Below the pieces are notes generated by a model, which saw only the letters and a list, made by a program, of their open reading frames with translations, was not told where the DNA came from and made no database searches. A DNA stretch of 64,000 nt, from assembly GCF_026153295.1 (NCBI RefSeq), contig NZ_CP110615.1, positions 2,728,001 through 2,792,000 of the forward strand. The letters run 5' to 3'. Source of the DNA: Rhodococcus antarcticus (GTDB taxonomy: Bacteria; Actinomycetota; Actinomycetes; Mycobacteriales; Mycobacteriaceae). This document shows, piece by piece, positions 25,918 through 33,865 of the stretch (position 1 is its first letter; every line of letters begins with the position of its first letter). The position numbers and the translations under genes were made by a program.

Positions 25918-27699
25918 ATGGATGATGTCCTGATGGACGGCACCCGCATCGACCGAGAGGTGCGGTCGTTGAGCGAGCTGGCCATCGGGGTGTTGAGCCT
26001 GGATGGTCGCTGGGTCCGGGTCGACGACCGGTTGTCGAGTGCCCTGGGCCGACCGCGGGAGTGGTTGTTGACCAACCCGGCGACCGCGGTGGTGCAGCCC
26101 GGGGACCGGGCCACGGCCGAGGCCGAGCTGGGCATGGTCCTGACGGGGGTGGCGGGGGACCGCAGCTGGGAGGCCAGGTGGGTCACCGCCGAGGGGTCGG
26201 TGCGTCGGGGCATGGTGACGGTGGCCCTGGTGCGCGACGGACAGGGTGTGCCGTCGCACGCGGTGGTGGTGCTGGCGGACGTGGATCGACGCGTCCGCGT
26301 CGTGACCGAGCTCGTCAACGCCGCCTCCCGGGACGACCTGACCGGCCTGCTCAACCGCGCCGGGGGCTACGCCGGGGTGCGGTCGTGGCTCGAGCAGCAC
26401 CGGGCGGTGGGAGTGGTGTTCTGCGACCTCGACCGGTTCAAGGTGATCAACGACGCGCTGGGTCACCAGGTGGGCGACGAGGTGTTGGCGGCGGTGGCGG
26501 GGCGCCTGGCGGGTGCGGCGCCGCCCGGGGCGCTGGTGGCCCGGGTGGGTGGCGACGAGTTCCTCGTCGCGGTGCGCGACTGTGCCGACGACGGAGTGCT
26601 TCTCGCGGCCGCGACGCGGTTGTGCGAGGTGTTCACCGATCCGGTCAGCTGCGCCGGTCACCTGCTCGCGGTGGGGGTCTCGGCCGGCGCAGTGCTGGCG
26701 GCTCCCGGTGCGGACGTAGTCATGGCGGTGCGCGACGCCGATGTCGCGATGTACGTCGCCAAGCGCGGGCGGGGTGCTCGTGTCGTCCTCTACACCGACG
26801 CCATGGGGGCGGGGGCGCGACGGCGCCTGCAGGTGGAGACCGCGCTCCGGCAAGCGCTGGCGGCCCACCGCATCACGGTCGTCTACCAGCCGATGGTCCA
26901 CCTGGACACCGGCCGCTGGGACGGTCTGGAGGTCCTCGCACGGTGGACCGACCCCGACCTCGGGGTGGTCAACCCGGGCGAGTTCATCGCGATCGCCAAG
27001 GATCTCGGGCTGATCCGCCAGCTCGCCCAGCAGGTCGTCCGCCTGGCCTTCACCGACCTCGCCGCCTGGTACGAGGCGGGCTGGGCCGATGGTCTTCGCT
27101 GTGGGTTGAACATCAGCGCGGGTGACCTCGCCGATGCCAGCCTGGTGAGCTGGATCGCGGACGTGGCCGAGCAGCACGGCATCAGCCCGTCCGTGCTCGC
27201 CCTAGAGGTCACCGACAACCCTGCTCCGAGCCGGGGAGGACGCGGTCGTCGTCCTGGAAGATCTCGCCGCGCTGGGTTCACGGGTCACCCCGGACGACTT
27301 CGGCACCGGGTACTCCCGTCTCGGCCATCTGCGGGAGCTCCCCGTGCGCGGCATCAAGATCGACCAGTCCCTCGTCAGCGGACCCCGCACACCGGGACCA
27401 CGAGCATCCCTCCCGCCGACGGGGGCCCCGGACTCGCCGACGCCGCCCTGGTCACTGCGGTGGTCTCGCTGGCCAACGACCTCGACCTCCGCCTCCTGAT
27501 CGAAGGTATCGAGACCCGGGCCCAGCACCACCAGGCCCGGGTCGCGGGCTGCCGGCTCGGGCAGGGCTACCTCTACGCCCGGCCCATGACTGGTCCTGAC
27601 GTCGCCGAGCACCTGCTCGCCAGCGCCCCCACCTGCCGTGCGCCTCCCCCGGGACCAGCACGGGACCCCTGTGGGGTGACGCCACGGCCCACGACGTGA
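25918..27699 (+). CDS. GGDEF-EAL cyclic-di-GMP protein with an out-of-frame segment in EAL
   Basis: The 593-codon frame encodes an N-terminal PAS-like sensor, a GGDEF domain with an intact RVGGDEF site (residues 211-215), and an EAL domain that opens with EVLARW (Glu about 338) and NISAGDLADASLV. From about 27220 the frame turns into Arg/Pro-rich nonsense; one frame over, the bases read LLRAGEDAVVVLEDL, DDFGTGYSRLGHLREL and GIKIDQSLVSG, the expected EAL core. Near 27377-27390 the original frame becomes sensible again (ADAALVTAVVSLANDL, EGIETRAQ). A +1 and a compensating shift thus bracket about 55 codons containing the metal-binding DD. Cyclase activity may survive; phosphodiesterase activity should not. 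No clear ribosome site supports ATG 25918; ATG 25933 is possible. Confidence 0.75.
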   Translation: MDDVLMDGTRIDREVRSLSELAIGVLSLDGRWVRVDDRLSSALGRPREWLLTNPATAVVQPGDRATAEAELGMVLTGVAGDRSWEARWVTAEGSVRRGMVTVALVRDGQGVPSHAVVVLADVDRRVRVVTELVNAASRDDLTGLLNRAGGYAGVRSWLEQHRAVGVVFCDLDRFKVINDALGHQVGDEVLAAVAGRLAGAAPPGALVARVGGDEFLVAVRDCADDGVLLAAATRLCEVFTDPVSCAGHLLAVGVSAGAVLAAPGADVVMAVRDADVAMYVAKRGRGARVVLYTDAMGAGARRRLQVETALRQALAAHRITVVYQPMVHLDTGRWDGLEVLARWTDPDLGVVNPGEFIAIAKDLGLIRQLAQQVVRLAFTDLAAWYEAGWADGLRCGLNISAGDLADASLVSWIADVAEQHGISPSVLALEVTDNPAPSRGGRGRRPGRSRRAGFTGHPGRLRHRVLPSRPSAGAPRARHQDRPVPRQRTPHTGTTSIPPADGGPGLADAALVTAVVSLANDLDLRLLIEGIETRAQHHQARVAGCRLGQGYLYARPMTGPDVAEHLLASAPTCRAPPPGPARDPCGVTPRPTT

Positions 27700-28056
27700 C
27701 GGGGGCCGGTGTCCGAGCTCTTCCGCCTGACCCCGTGACGCCCCCGCCACCTCCCGGTGCGCCCTGGCGACGAGGCGGGCCCCGAGTGCGAGGTGCTCGC
27801 CGCGTGTGCCGCACGGATCACCTGGGGCCCCGGGGCGGTCAGCAGTCCGACAGCCCCCTGGACCCTGCAACCAGGCCTCTGCCCCAGGCTCCGCCTGGCG
27901 ACGGCCGTCCCGAGCCTGCTCGATCGATCCTGGTGCCCCTCGGAGCCCGGCTCACGGTGGTGAGGTCTGGTCTGCCCGGGCGGCTGGGCCCCGCAACGTG
28001 GCGCTCCGCTGGCTCGTGTTTCGGTGCTGAGTGGTGCCGCCTGCTGTGATGGTCCG
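27700..28056. other. Intergenic region without a recognisable feature
   Basis: About 360 bases between the GGDEF gene and the nucleoside phosphorylase gene. The short open frames are Pro/Arg/Gly-rich and look like chance. Some promoter for the downstream gene must lie here, but no clear -35/-10 pair stands out. Confidence 0.4.
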
Positions 28057-28848
28057 ATGAGCTCGGACGAGTACCCACTGATCGACGCCAAGGACCATGG
28101 GGCGGTGTCGCTGTTCGAGCCGGAGAACCTGCTGCGGGAAGCGCGCCGTCAGCGGGACCTCCCCACCGCAGCAGTGCCCAGAGCATGTCTGCTGGATCCC
28201 GATGGTGACATCGTCCGCCATCTCGCAGCGGGGCCAGGTCGTCGCCATGCGGGGTGGGCCTGCTACCACACGGAGATGTGGGTGACCGATCTCGACGGTG
28301 TGGAGATCGGGGTGGTGGGCATGGCGGTGGGCGCACCCTTCGCGGTCCTGGTCGCTGAGCAACTGGCCGCGTCCGGCGCCGAGCTGGTCATCAGCATCAC
28401 GTCCGCCGGTCAGATCGCCTCCCTTCCGACGGTTCCGTGCTTCGTGCTTCTCGAGCGTGCGCTGCGCGACGAGGGCACCAGTGCCCACTACCTCCCGCCG
28501 GCCCGGTGGAGCAACCTCGATGCCGGGCTCCTGACGCGGCTGGCCGGGGCCTTCGACCACCTCCCCGGACCCGTGCTGACCGGTGCCTCCTGGACGACCG
28601 ATGCCCCCTACCGGGAGACCCGGTCCGCGATCGACGCCGCCGAACGCGCCGGAACAGTCTGCGTGGAGATGGAGGCGGCCGGGCTCTACGCCTACGCCGC
28701 CGCGCGCCGTCACCCGGTGGTGTGCCTGGCCCACGTCACCAACACCATGGCCACCGACGGCGACGACTTCGAGAAAGGCCTCGACAACGGGGTGCACGAC
28801 GCCCTCGCCGTGGCCCGAGCCGTCGTCCTTGCCGTCGTGGTCCCGTGA
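28057..28848 (+). CDS. Nucleoside phosphorylase-family protein
   Basis: The 263-residue protein belongs to the PNP/UDP phosphorylase superfamily: GMAVGAPFAVLVAEQLAASGAE and LVISITSAGQI match the phosphate-loop and Gly-rich core, and VCVEMEAAGLYAYAA is the ribose/base-binding MEA motif. Uridine-, MTA- or 5-deoxyadenosine-type substrates are possible. It is convergent with the radical SAM/transport operon; recycling of 5-deoxyadenosine or S-adenosylhomocysteine made nearby would be a sensible job, but that is inference from context. Confidence 0.8.
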   Translation: MSSDEYPLIDAKDHGAVSLFEPENLLREARRQRDLPTAAVPRACLLDPDGDIVRHLAAGPGRRHAGWACYHTEMWVTDLDGVEIGVVGMAVGAPFAVLVAEQLAASGAELVISITSAGQIASLPTVPCFVLLERALRDEGTSAHYLPPARWSNLDAGLLTRLAGAFDHLPGPVLTGASWTTDAPYRETRSAIDAAERAGTVCVEMEAAGLYAYAAARRHPVVCLAHVTNTMATDGDDFEKGLDNGVHDALAVARAVVLAVVVP

Positions 28849-28929
28849 CCAGCGTGCCGTCATCGTCGTCACCGTCATGCAGGCACCGACCCCCGCCAGG
28901 CGGGCGGTGGTCGCGGTCTGGTCAGCAGG

Positions 28930-29061
28930 TCAGGCATCGTCCGATGGGGCCCTCGCGAGCCTCCGGGCCAGGTTGTCGACTCCGGCGACGACGACCTCCG
29001 GTGCGGCGGGGTTCGGCGGGTGCACATCCAGGGACGCCAACACCTCCAGAACCTGCTCCAC
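28930..29061 (-). CDS. Possible small ORF after the permease stop
   Basis: After the TGA that ends the double permease, the same frame stays open for 73 codons. The part from GTG 29061 would encode 43 residues (VEQVLEVLASLDVHPP...ARAPSDDA) with high third-position GC and a plausible helical composition. There is only a weak ribosome site. It may be a small gene, an eroded 3' extension, or chance. Confidence 0.3.
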   Translation of the reverse strand: MEQVLEVLASLDVHPPNPAAPEVVVAGVDNLARRLARAPSDDA

Positions 29062-29148
29062 GGCGGCGCGGTACCTGCGCCGCGCGTGGTGGACGATGGT
29101 GCTGCGAACAACGTCCGTCGCGATGGTCGCCGACGTGGCACGTCCGGT

Positions 29149-30915
29149 TCAGCCTCTGAGGGCGCGGCGCACTCGGCGCCCGAACACCTCCACGGCCACG
29201 CTGATGGCGAGCGAGGCGGCGAGCAGGGTCGTGATGACGGGGAAGCGGAAGGCGGCGAGGTTCTCCTGGAACAACCGGCCCAGCCCGGCGGCGCCGACGA
29301 CGCCGACGACGGCGGTGTCGCGCACACAGATCTCGAAGCGGTACAGGGTGTACGTGACGAGCTGGTGTGACGACGGCGGCACCGTCGCCACCAGGGAGGA
29401 CAGCCCACCTGCGATGCCGGAGCGGCGCAGCGCGTCCCGCGGCTGGACGTCGACGCTCTCCCACGCCTCGGCGACGAGGCGGCCGAGGATCCCGCCGGTG
29501 TAGAGCCCGAGGGCGAGCGCGCCGGGCAGCACGCCCGGGAACAGGGCCAGCAGTGCCACGACCGCCCAGATGGTCGGGGGTATCGAGCGCAGCACCAGCA
29601 GCACCGCGCGGGCGAACCACCAGAGCGCGGCCGGCAGCACGCCTCGGTTCCCGTGCGCTCTGGAGCGCGACGCCCAGGGACCGACCAGCAGGGTGATGCC
29701 GACGGCGACGACCATGGCGAGCACCGCCATCGCCAGGGTGTCGGCCACCGCGCCGAGCAGCGCCGACCATCCCCCACGGGGCAGCTTCGGCGGCCACAGG
29801 TCGCCGAGCAGGCGGGTGGTCAGCAGGTGTGTCCGGGGGGTGAACAGCCCGGACACCGAGACACCGGAGGCGAACCACGCCAGCACCGTCGCCGGGAGCA
29901 CGGCGCGCGCCGACCACCGGGCCCACCGGGACCCGCCCGGCGCCCGGACGGCCGTGCCGGCCTGGGTGCCCCCCGACCAGTCCGAGCAGCTGACCAGGGC
30001 CAGGTCGGAACGAAGCCGGCTGCTCCACAGGTCCACGACCGCGGAGAGCAGGACCACCGCCCCGACCAGGGTCCACACCTCGCCCCACAGGCGGGCGGAC
30101 AGGCTCACCACCAGCTCCTGGCCCAGCCCGCCGACCCCCACGATGCCGAGCAGCACCGTGGAGCGGATCGAGCACTCCAGGCGGTAGAACGAGTAGGAGA
30201 TCAGCAGCGGGCCCGCGCCGGGGATGAGCCCGTAGGCCACGGCCGGCAGTCCCCGCACCCCGGCGCTGCGCAGCGCGCGCATCGGTCCGGGCGGCACCCC
30301 GTCGAGGGTCTCGCCGAAGACCTGCGCGGTCTGCGCCCCGAACGGCAGGGCGATCGCGAGGACCGCCACCAGTGGGTCCAGGCCCAGCACGCTGAGCAGC
30401 AGCAGGGCCCAGATCAGCTCGTGGACCGAGCGCACGGCGACCAGCAGCCCCCGCAGCACGAGTCGGACCGCGCGCACCGCCGCACCCGGCGCCGGTCCCC
30501 ACACGGCGTCGCTGAGCACGAGCCCACCGACGCCGCCGACGATCAAGGCACCGGCGGCGCCGAGAACCGCGTAGGCGATGGTGATGCCGGTGGCCCGCAG
30601 CACCACCTTCAGGAAGTCGCCGCCCAGCGCCGGGTGCGCCACGGTGGCCAGCAGGTCTCCGAGCGGACCCAGCCCGCCCTGGTTGACCAGCGCCTCCCCC
30701 GCCGGGGCGGCCCGCTGCAACGCCCACAGGACAGGGACGACGACCACGAGCAGTGCGACCATCCGACGCAGCACCACCGCACGCCCCGAGGTCACCCGTC
30801 GGGTGCGGGGAACGCTGGGCAGTCCGCCCGAGGTCGGTCCGCGACCGCGCTGCGGGGACCGTGGTGCCGGGACCGGTTGCGGTGCTTGCAGCACCGGGCC
30901 GTGCGGCTCGCTCAT
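29149..30915 (-). CDS. Fused double PhnE-like ABC permease
   Basis: The 588-residue protein contains two full PhnE-type permease domains joined head to tail (about residues 40-285 and 300-588). Each ends in the family signature: ISYSFYRLECSIR followed by LGIVGVGGLG, and VTYTLYRFEICVRD followed by VGAAGLG. PhnE permeases normally work as homodimers, so the fusion supplies both halves of the pore. The start ATG 30915 overlaps the ATPase stop by four bases. It works with the upstream-encoded ATPase and lipoprotein to import an oxyanion; selenate is the best guess from the binding protein, phosphonate or phosphite alternatives. Confidence 0.88.
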   Translation of the reverse strand: MSEPHGPVLQAPQPVPAPRSPQRGRGPTSGGLPSVPRTRRVTSGRAVVLRRMVALLVVVVPVLWALQRAAPAGEALVNQGGLGPLGDLLATVAHPALGGDFLKVVLRATGITIAYAVLGAAGALIVGGVGGLVLSDAVWGPAPGAAVRAVRLVLRGLLVAVRSVHELIWALLLLSVLGLDPLVAVLAIALPFGAQTAQVFGETLDGVPPGPMRALRSAGVRGLPAVAYGLIPGAGPLLISYSFYRLECSIRSTVLLGIVGVGGLGQELVVSLSARLWGEVWTLVGAVVLLSAVVDLWSSRLRSDLALVSCSDWSGGTQAGTAVRAPGGSRWARWSARAVLPATVLAWFASGVSVSGLFTPRTHLLTTRLLGDLWPPKLPRGGWSALLGAVADTLAMAVLAMVVAVGITLLVGPWASRSRAHGNRGVLPAALWWFARAVLLVLRSIPPTIWAVVALLALFPGVLPGALALGLYTGGILGRLVAEAWESVDVQPRDALRRSGIAGGLSSLVATVPPSSHQLVTYTLYRFEICVRDTAVVGVVGAAGLGRLFQENLAAFRFPVITTLLAASLAISVAVEVFGRRVRRALRG

Positions 30916-31667
30916 GACAGCGCGTACAGCTTGTCGAGGAGCTCCTGGCCGAGCTCGTGGGCTGCCACGTCGAAGACCAGCTGCCCCTCGCGCAGGCCCA
31001 GCGCCCGGGTGCAGTGCGCGCGAGCCAGGGCTGGCTGGTGCAGGGTAACCAGCAGGGTCGCCGCGACGTCGACGTCCCGGATGCGACCCCCGAGCAGCTC
31101 GAGGACCTCGGCGGCACGGGTCGGGTCGAGGCTGGCGACGGGCTCGTCGGCGAGGACGAGGTCGGGCTGCTGGGCCAGCATGCGGGCGATGGCCACGCGT
31201 TGGCGTTCGCCACCGGAGAGCCGTTCGGTCCGCTCGTGCAACGCCCACCCCAGCCCGACCTGCCCCAGTGCGTCGCGGACGAGGTCGTCGGGGCGGGGCC
31301 ACACCATCGACACCAGGGCCCGCGGGGTGCTCCAGCTACCGAGGCGCCCAGCGTTCACGTTGTGCAGCACACGGACCTGCTCGACGAGGTCGAGGCGCTG
31401 GCTGACAGTGCCCACGCGCCTCTGCACCCGCCGCAGTGCCCGGTCGGACAGCGCCGCCACGTCGTCCCCGAAGATCTCCACTGTGCCCTCGGTCGCGGCC
31501 ACGGTCCCGTTCAGCATGCCGAGCAGGGTGGACTTGCCCGCCCCGCTGGAACCCAGGATCGCTACCCGCTCCCCCGCGCGCACCGTGAGGTCCAACGGTG
31601 CCAGCGCCAGGTGGGTGCCGAACCGCCGACCGGCGCCCCGCAACCGCACGACGGTGTCGGTGCTCAC
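30912..31667 (-). CDS. PhnC-like ABC transporter ATPase
   Basis: The 251-residue ATPase has Walker A GSSGAGKST (residues 39-47), an LSGGERQRVAIAR signature and Walker B LVLADEPVASLD, and resembles PhnC phosphonate-import ATPases in size and in the VSQRLDLVEQVRVLHNV Q-loop region. GTG 31667 overlaps the binding-protein stop by four bases and its stop overlaps the permease start, so the transporter genes are translationally coupled. Confidence 0.9.
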   Translation of the reverse strand: MSTDTVVRLRGAGRRFGTHLALAPLDLTVRAGERVAILGSSGAGKSTLLGMLNGTVAATEGTVEIFGDDVAALSDRALRRVQRRVGTVSQRLDLVEQVRVLHNVNAGRLGSWSTPRALVSMVWPRPDDLVRDALGQVGLGWALHERTERLSGGERQRVAIARMLAQQPDLVLADEPVASLDPTRAAEVLELLGGRIRDVDVAATLLVTLHQPALARAHCTRALGLREGQLVFDVAAHELGQELLDKLYALS

Positions 31668-32587
31668 CCCAGCAGACCCTGGGCCTTCGCCACCGCCTCG
31701 ATCTGGTCGTAGTTCGAGCTCTCGGTCGCGATGAACTTCGTGGCCCCGAACAGGTCCAGGACCTTCTTGTCGTCCGCGTTGGCCGTGTCCAGACCGAACA
31801 GCAGGTCGGTGACCTTCTGCTGGGTGCCGGCGCCGAAGGTCGTGTCCAGGTCCGGGCGGGCGAGCCAGTGGTAGTCGTGGTACCCCGGTGTGCGCCACAG
31901 GACCTTGACCGAGGACAGGTCGACCTTGCCCGCGGCGAGGGTCTTCTTCCAGACCTGCTCGTTGACCGCACCCACCTCGAAGCTGCCCGTGCGGACCGCC
32001 TCGATGGTCGCGTCGTGCGACCCGGAGAAACCCGGGGTGCCCTTCAGGGCGCTCTCGGCCAGCCCTGCCTGCTCCAGGAAGTACTGGGGCATCAGCCGGC
32101 CCGACGTCGAGGTCTCGCTGCCGAAGGTCAGGGTGTGCCCGGCGAGGGCGCTGAGCCCGCCCACGTCGGTGAACGGGGCGATCCCCGCCGAGCTGTTGGC
32201 GATGAACAGGGAGTGGAAGTCCGCGTCGATGTCGCGCTGGGCGATCGCAGGGGAGCCCGGCACCCGGGACCGGGCCTGCACCCCGGTGAGCCCCCCCATC
32301 CAGGCGAGGTGGATGTCGCCGATCTCGAAGGCCCGGACCACGGCGGTGTAGTCGGTGAGGGGCTTGTAGTCCACGGTCAGACCGGTGGCCTGCCCGAACC
32401 GGGTGGCGACCATCGGGTACAGCCGGTTGAGCAGCTCGGGGCTCTGGTCGGGGATCGCGGAGATCCCCAGGCTGGGCGGGGCACCACCGGCCCCACCGGA
32501 CCCCGCGGCAGCGCCCCCGCCGCAGGCGGTCAGGGCCACCGCCCCACCGGCGGCGAGCAGGAACGAACGTCGGGTCACCGAGCTCAC
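31664..32587 (-). CDS. Oxyanion-binding lipoprotein, putative selenate ABC transporter family
   Basis: The 307-residue protein has a twin-Arg signal (TRRSFLLAAGG) and a lipobox ending LTAC (Cys22), so it is exported folded and lipid-anchored. The mature part starts LGISAIPDQSPELLNRLYP and contains DYTAVVRAFEIGDIHLAW, GLTGVQARSRVPG, AIAQRDID and SETSTSGRLMPQYFL. These segments match what I remember of proteins annotated as putative selenate ABC transporter substrate-binding proteins, a PhnD relative. Ligand assignment in that family is itself tentative; phosphite or phosphonate cannot be excluded. GGAGG precedes the GTG start. Confidence 0.8.
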   Translation of the reverse strand: MSSVTRRSFLLAAGGAVALTACGGGAAAGSGGAGGAPPSLGISAIPDQSPELLNRLYPMVATRFGQATGLTVDYKPLTDYTAVVRAFEIGDIHLAWMGGLTGVQARSRVPGSPAIAQRDIDADFHSLFIANSSAGIAPFTDVGGLSALAGHTLTFGSETSTSGRLMPQYFLEQAGLAESALKGTPGFSGSHDATIEAVRTGSFEVGAVNEQVWKKTLAAGKVDLSSVKVLWRTPGYHDYHWLARPDLDTTFGAGTQQKVTDLLFGLDTANADDKKVLDLFGATKFIATESSNYDQIEAVAKAQGLLG

Positions 32588-32630
32588 AGCAGTCCTCCAG
32601 GGGCAGGAACGGGGCACGATTGGCCGGCGC

Positions 32631-33698
32631 TCAGGCGCATCGGAACACCTCGCGCCCGCTGGCGGCTGCGGCGCCCTGGACCTCGAGGATGTCGCGGGCG
32701 ACACCGAAGACCTCGCTCAGGGGAAGGGGTGCATCGGCGATGCGCATGTGGGGGTCGGTCACGGCGACGGGGTGCCACCACGCACCGTCGTTGGTGATGG
32801 TGGGCTCCGGCTCCAAGTTGTCCAGCGAGACGTGCATGCCCTGGTCGGCGAAGCCCTCCTGCGCCACCGGTCGGATCACCCGGTCCTCGGCCACGATGCC
32901 CACGCCGTCGAGCAGCCGGTGCAGAGCGGCCACCGCCGGGGGGTCCTCGTCCATCATGGTCGCGGCGATGCGGACCCGGAAGCCGAGCTCCTTGGCCAAC
33001 GAGATCCCGGTCATGGCCCGCCCCCAGGACCCCGCCCCTCGCTGGGCGTCGTGGCCTTCCGCGGTCGCGGAGTCGAGGCTGACCTGGAGCACGACGGAGC
33101 GGTCCAGTCCCTCGAGGAGCTCGCGGCGGCGGCCCCGGCCGAACACCATCGCGTTGGTGAGGATGGTGCGGGTCAGCCCCTGCCCCGCGCCGACCAGCTC
33201 GTCCAGCTGGGGGTGCATGAAGGGTTCCCCGCCGGTGAGGAACAGCTCGCGGCCGCCCTGCTCGGCGAACTCCGCGAACACCGCGCGGGCCAGGCCGGGG
33301 TCGAGGCGGCGGGCATCAGCCTTGGGCGAGGACTCCGCGCAGCAGTACAGGCACGCCAGGTTGCAGTCGAAGTTGGTGTAGGCCCACAGCCTCGTGCCCA
33401 GCGGTGTCTTGTCGCCCACGCTGAACACGGTGCCCGAGGCCGACGGGTCACCGGTGGCGTCCCCGGCCCCCTTCTTGCGGACGGCGAACCACCACGGCCC
33501 CGTGGCGGTCTCCGAGGTCTCCGACGCGACGGTGTGCCCCACGAGGTCCGCCCACGCAGGCAGGTCGGTCACGACGCTGCCCTCCGCGCTGCGCACGGCC
33601 AGCAGGTCACCCGCCTCGAGGCGGCGCATGGCCCGGGTGATGAGCAGCAACAAGCCGCTCCCACAGTCCATGTCCCCGCCATCGACCACCGCCGACAC
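32631..33698 (-). CDS. TusA-like/radical SAM fusion enzyme
   Basis: The N-terminal 70 residues form a TusA/SirA-like sulfur-carrier domain, with VVDGGDMDCGSGLLLL taking the place of the usual Cys-Pro-x-Pro loop (Cys12 the candidate carrier) and a DLPAWADLVGHTV stretch. A radical SAM domain follows with CNLACLYCC (Cys112, 116, 119 for the 4Fe-4S cluster) and the SAM-binding GGEP. No SPASM cysteine cluster is visible; the only late Cys is in the terminal FRCA. The product probably moves or installs sulfur or selenium. The gene heads the selenate-type transporter operon, 43 bases before it. GTG 33698 was chosen to keep the first TusA strand; ATG 33671 is possible but would truncate it. Confidence 0.8.
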   Translation of the reverse strand: MSAVVDGGDMDCGSGLLLLITRAMRRLEAGDLLAVRSAEGSVVTDLPAWADLVGHTVASETSETATGPWWFAVRKKGAGDATGDPSASGTVFSVGDKTPLGTRLWAYTNFDCNLACLYCCAESSPKADARRLDPGLARAVFAEFAEQGGRELFLTGGEPFMHPQLDELVGAGQGLTRTILTNAMVFGRGRRRELLEGLDRSVVLQVSLDSATAEGHDAQRGAGSWGRAMTGISLAKELGFRVRIAATMMDEDPPAVAALHRLLDGVGIVAEDRVIRPVAQEGFADQGMHVSLDNLEPEPTITNDGAWWHPVAVTDPHMRIADAPLPLSEVFGVARDILEVQGAAAASGREVFRCA

Positions 33699-33739
33699 CG
33701 GGCCCAGGGGAGTGGCAGTCGTGCTCGCAGCAGTTGTCG

Positions 33740-33749
33740 GTGACGTCAC
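33740..33749. promoter_or_regulatory. Palindrome GTGACGTCAC in a divergent promoter region
   Basis: A perfect 10-base palindrome lies between the radical SAM gene and the divergent methyltransferase gene, about 40 bases upstream of the former. Its location fits an operator, but no regulator gene is adjacent and short palindromes occur by chance in GC-rich DNA. Confidence 0.35.
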
Positions 33750-33865
33750 GGTGGTGACGGTAACCCGTCCACACGGCACCGCCGTCCGAACGGTCGCGCC
33801 GAGCGGAAACGATCTGGTGACGACCGGCGTCACCACCGCTGCCAGGCCGTAGCGTGGGCACCACC

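Noticed and set aside
28930-29151. Selenocysteine readthrough of the permease TGA in a selenium-type operon
   Set aside because: PhnE-type proteins end normally at this point, no selenocysteine-insertion hairpin is obvious, and no selA/selB/selC genes are in the window.
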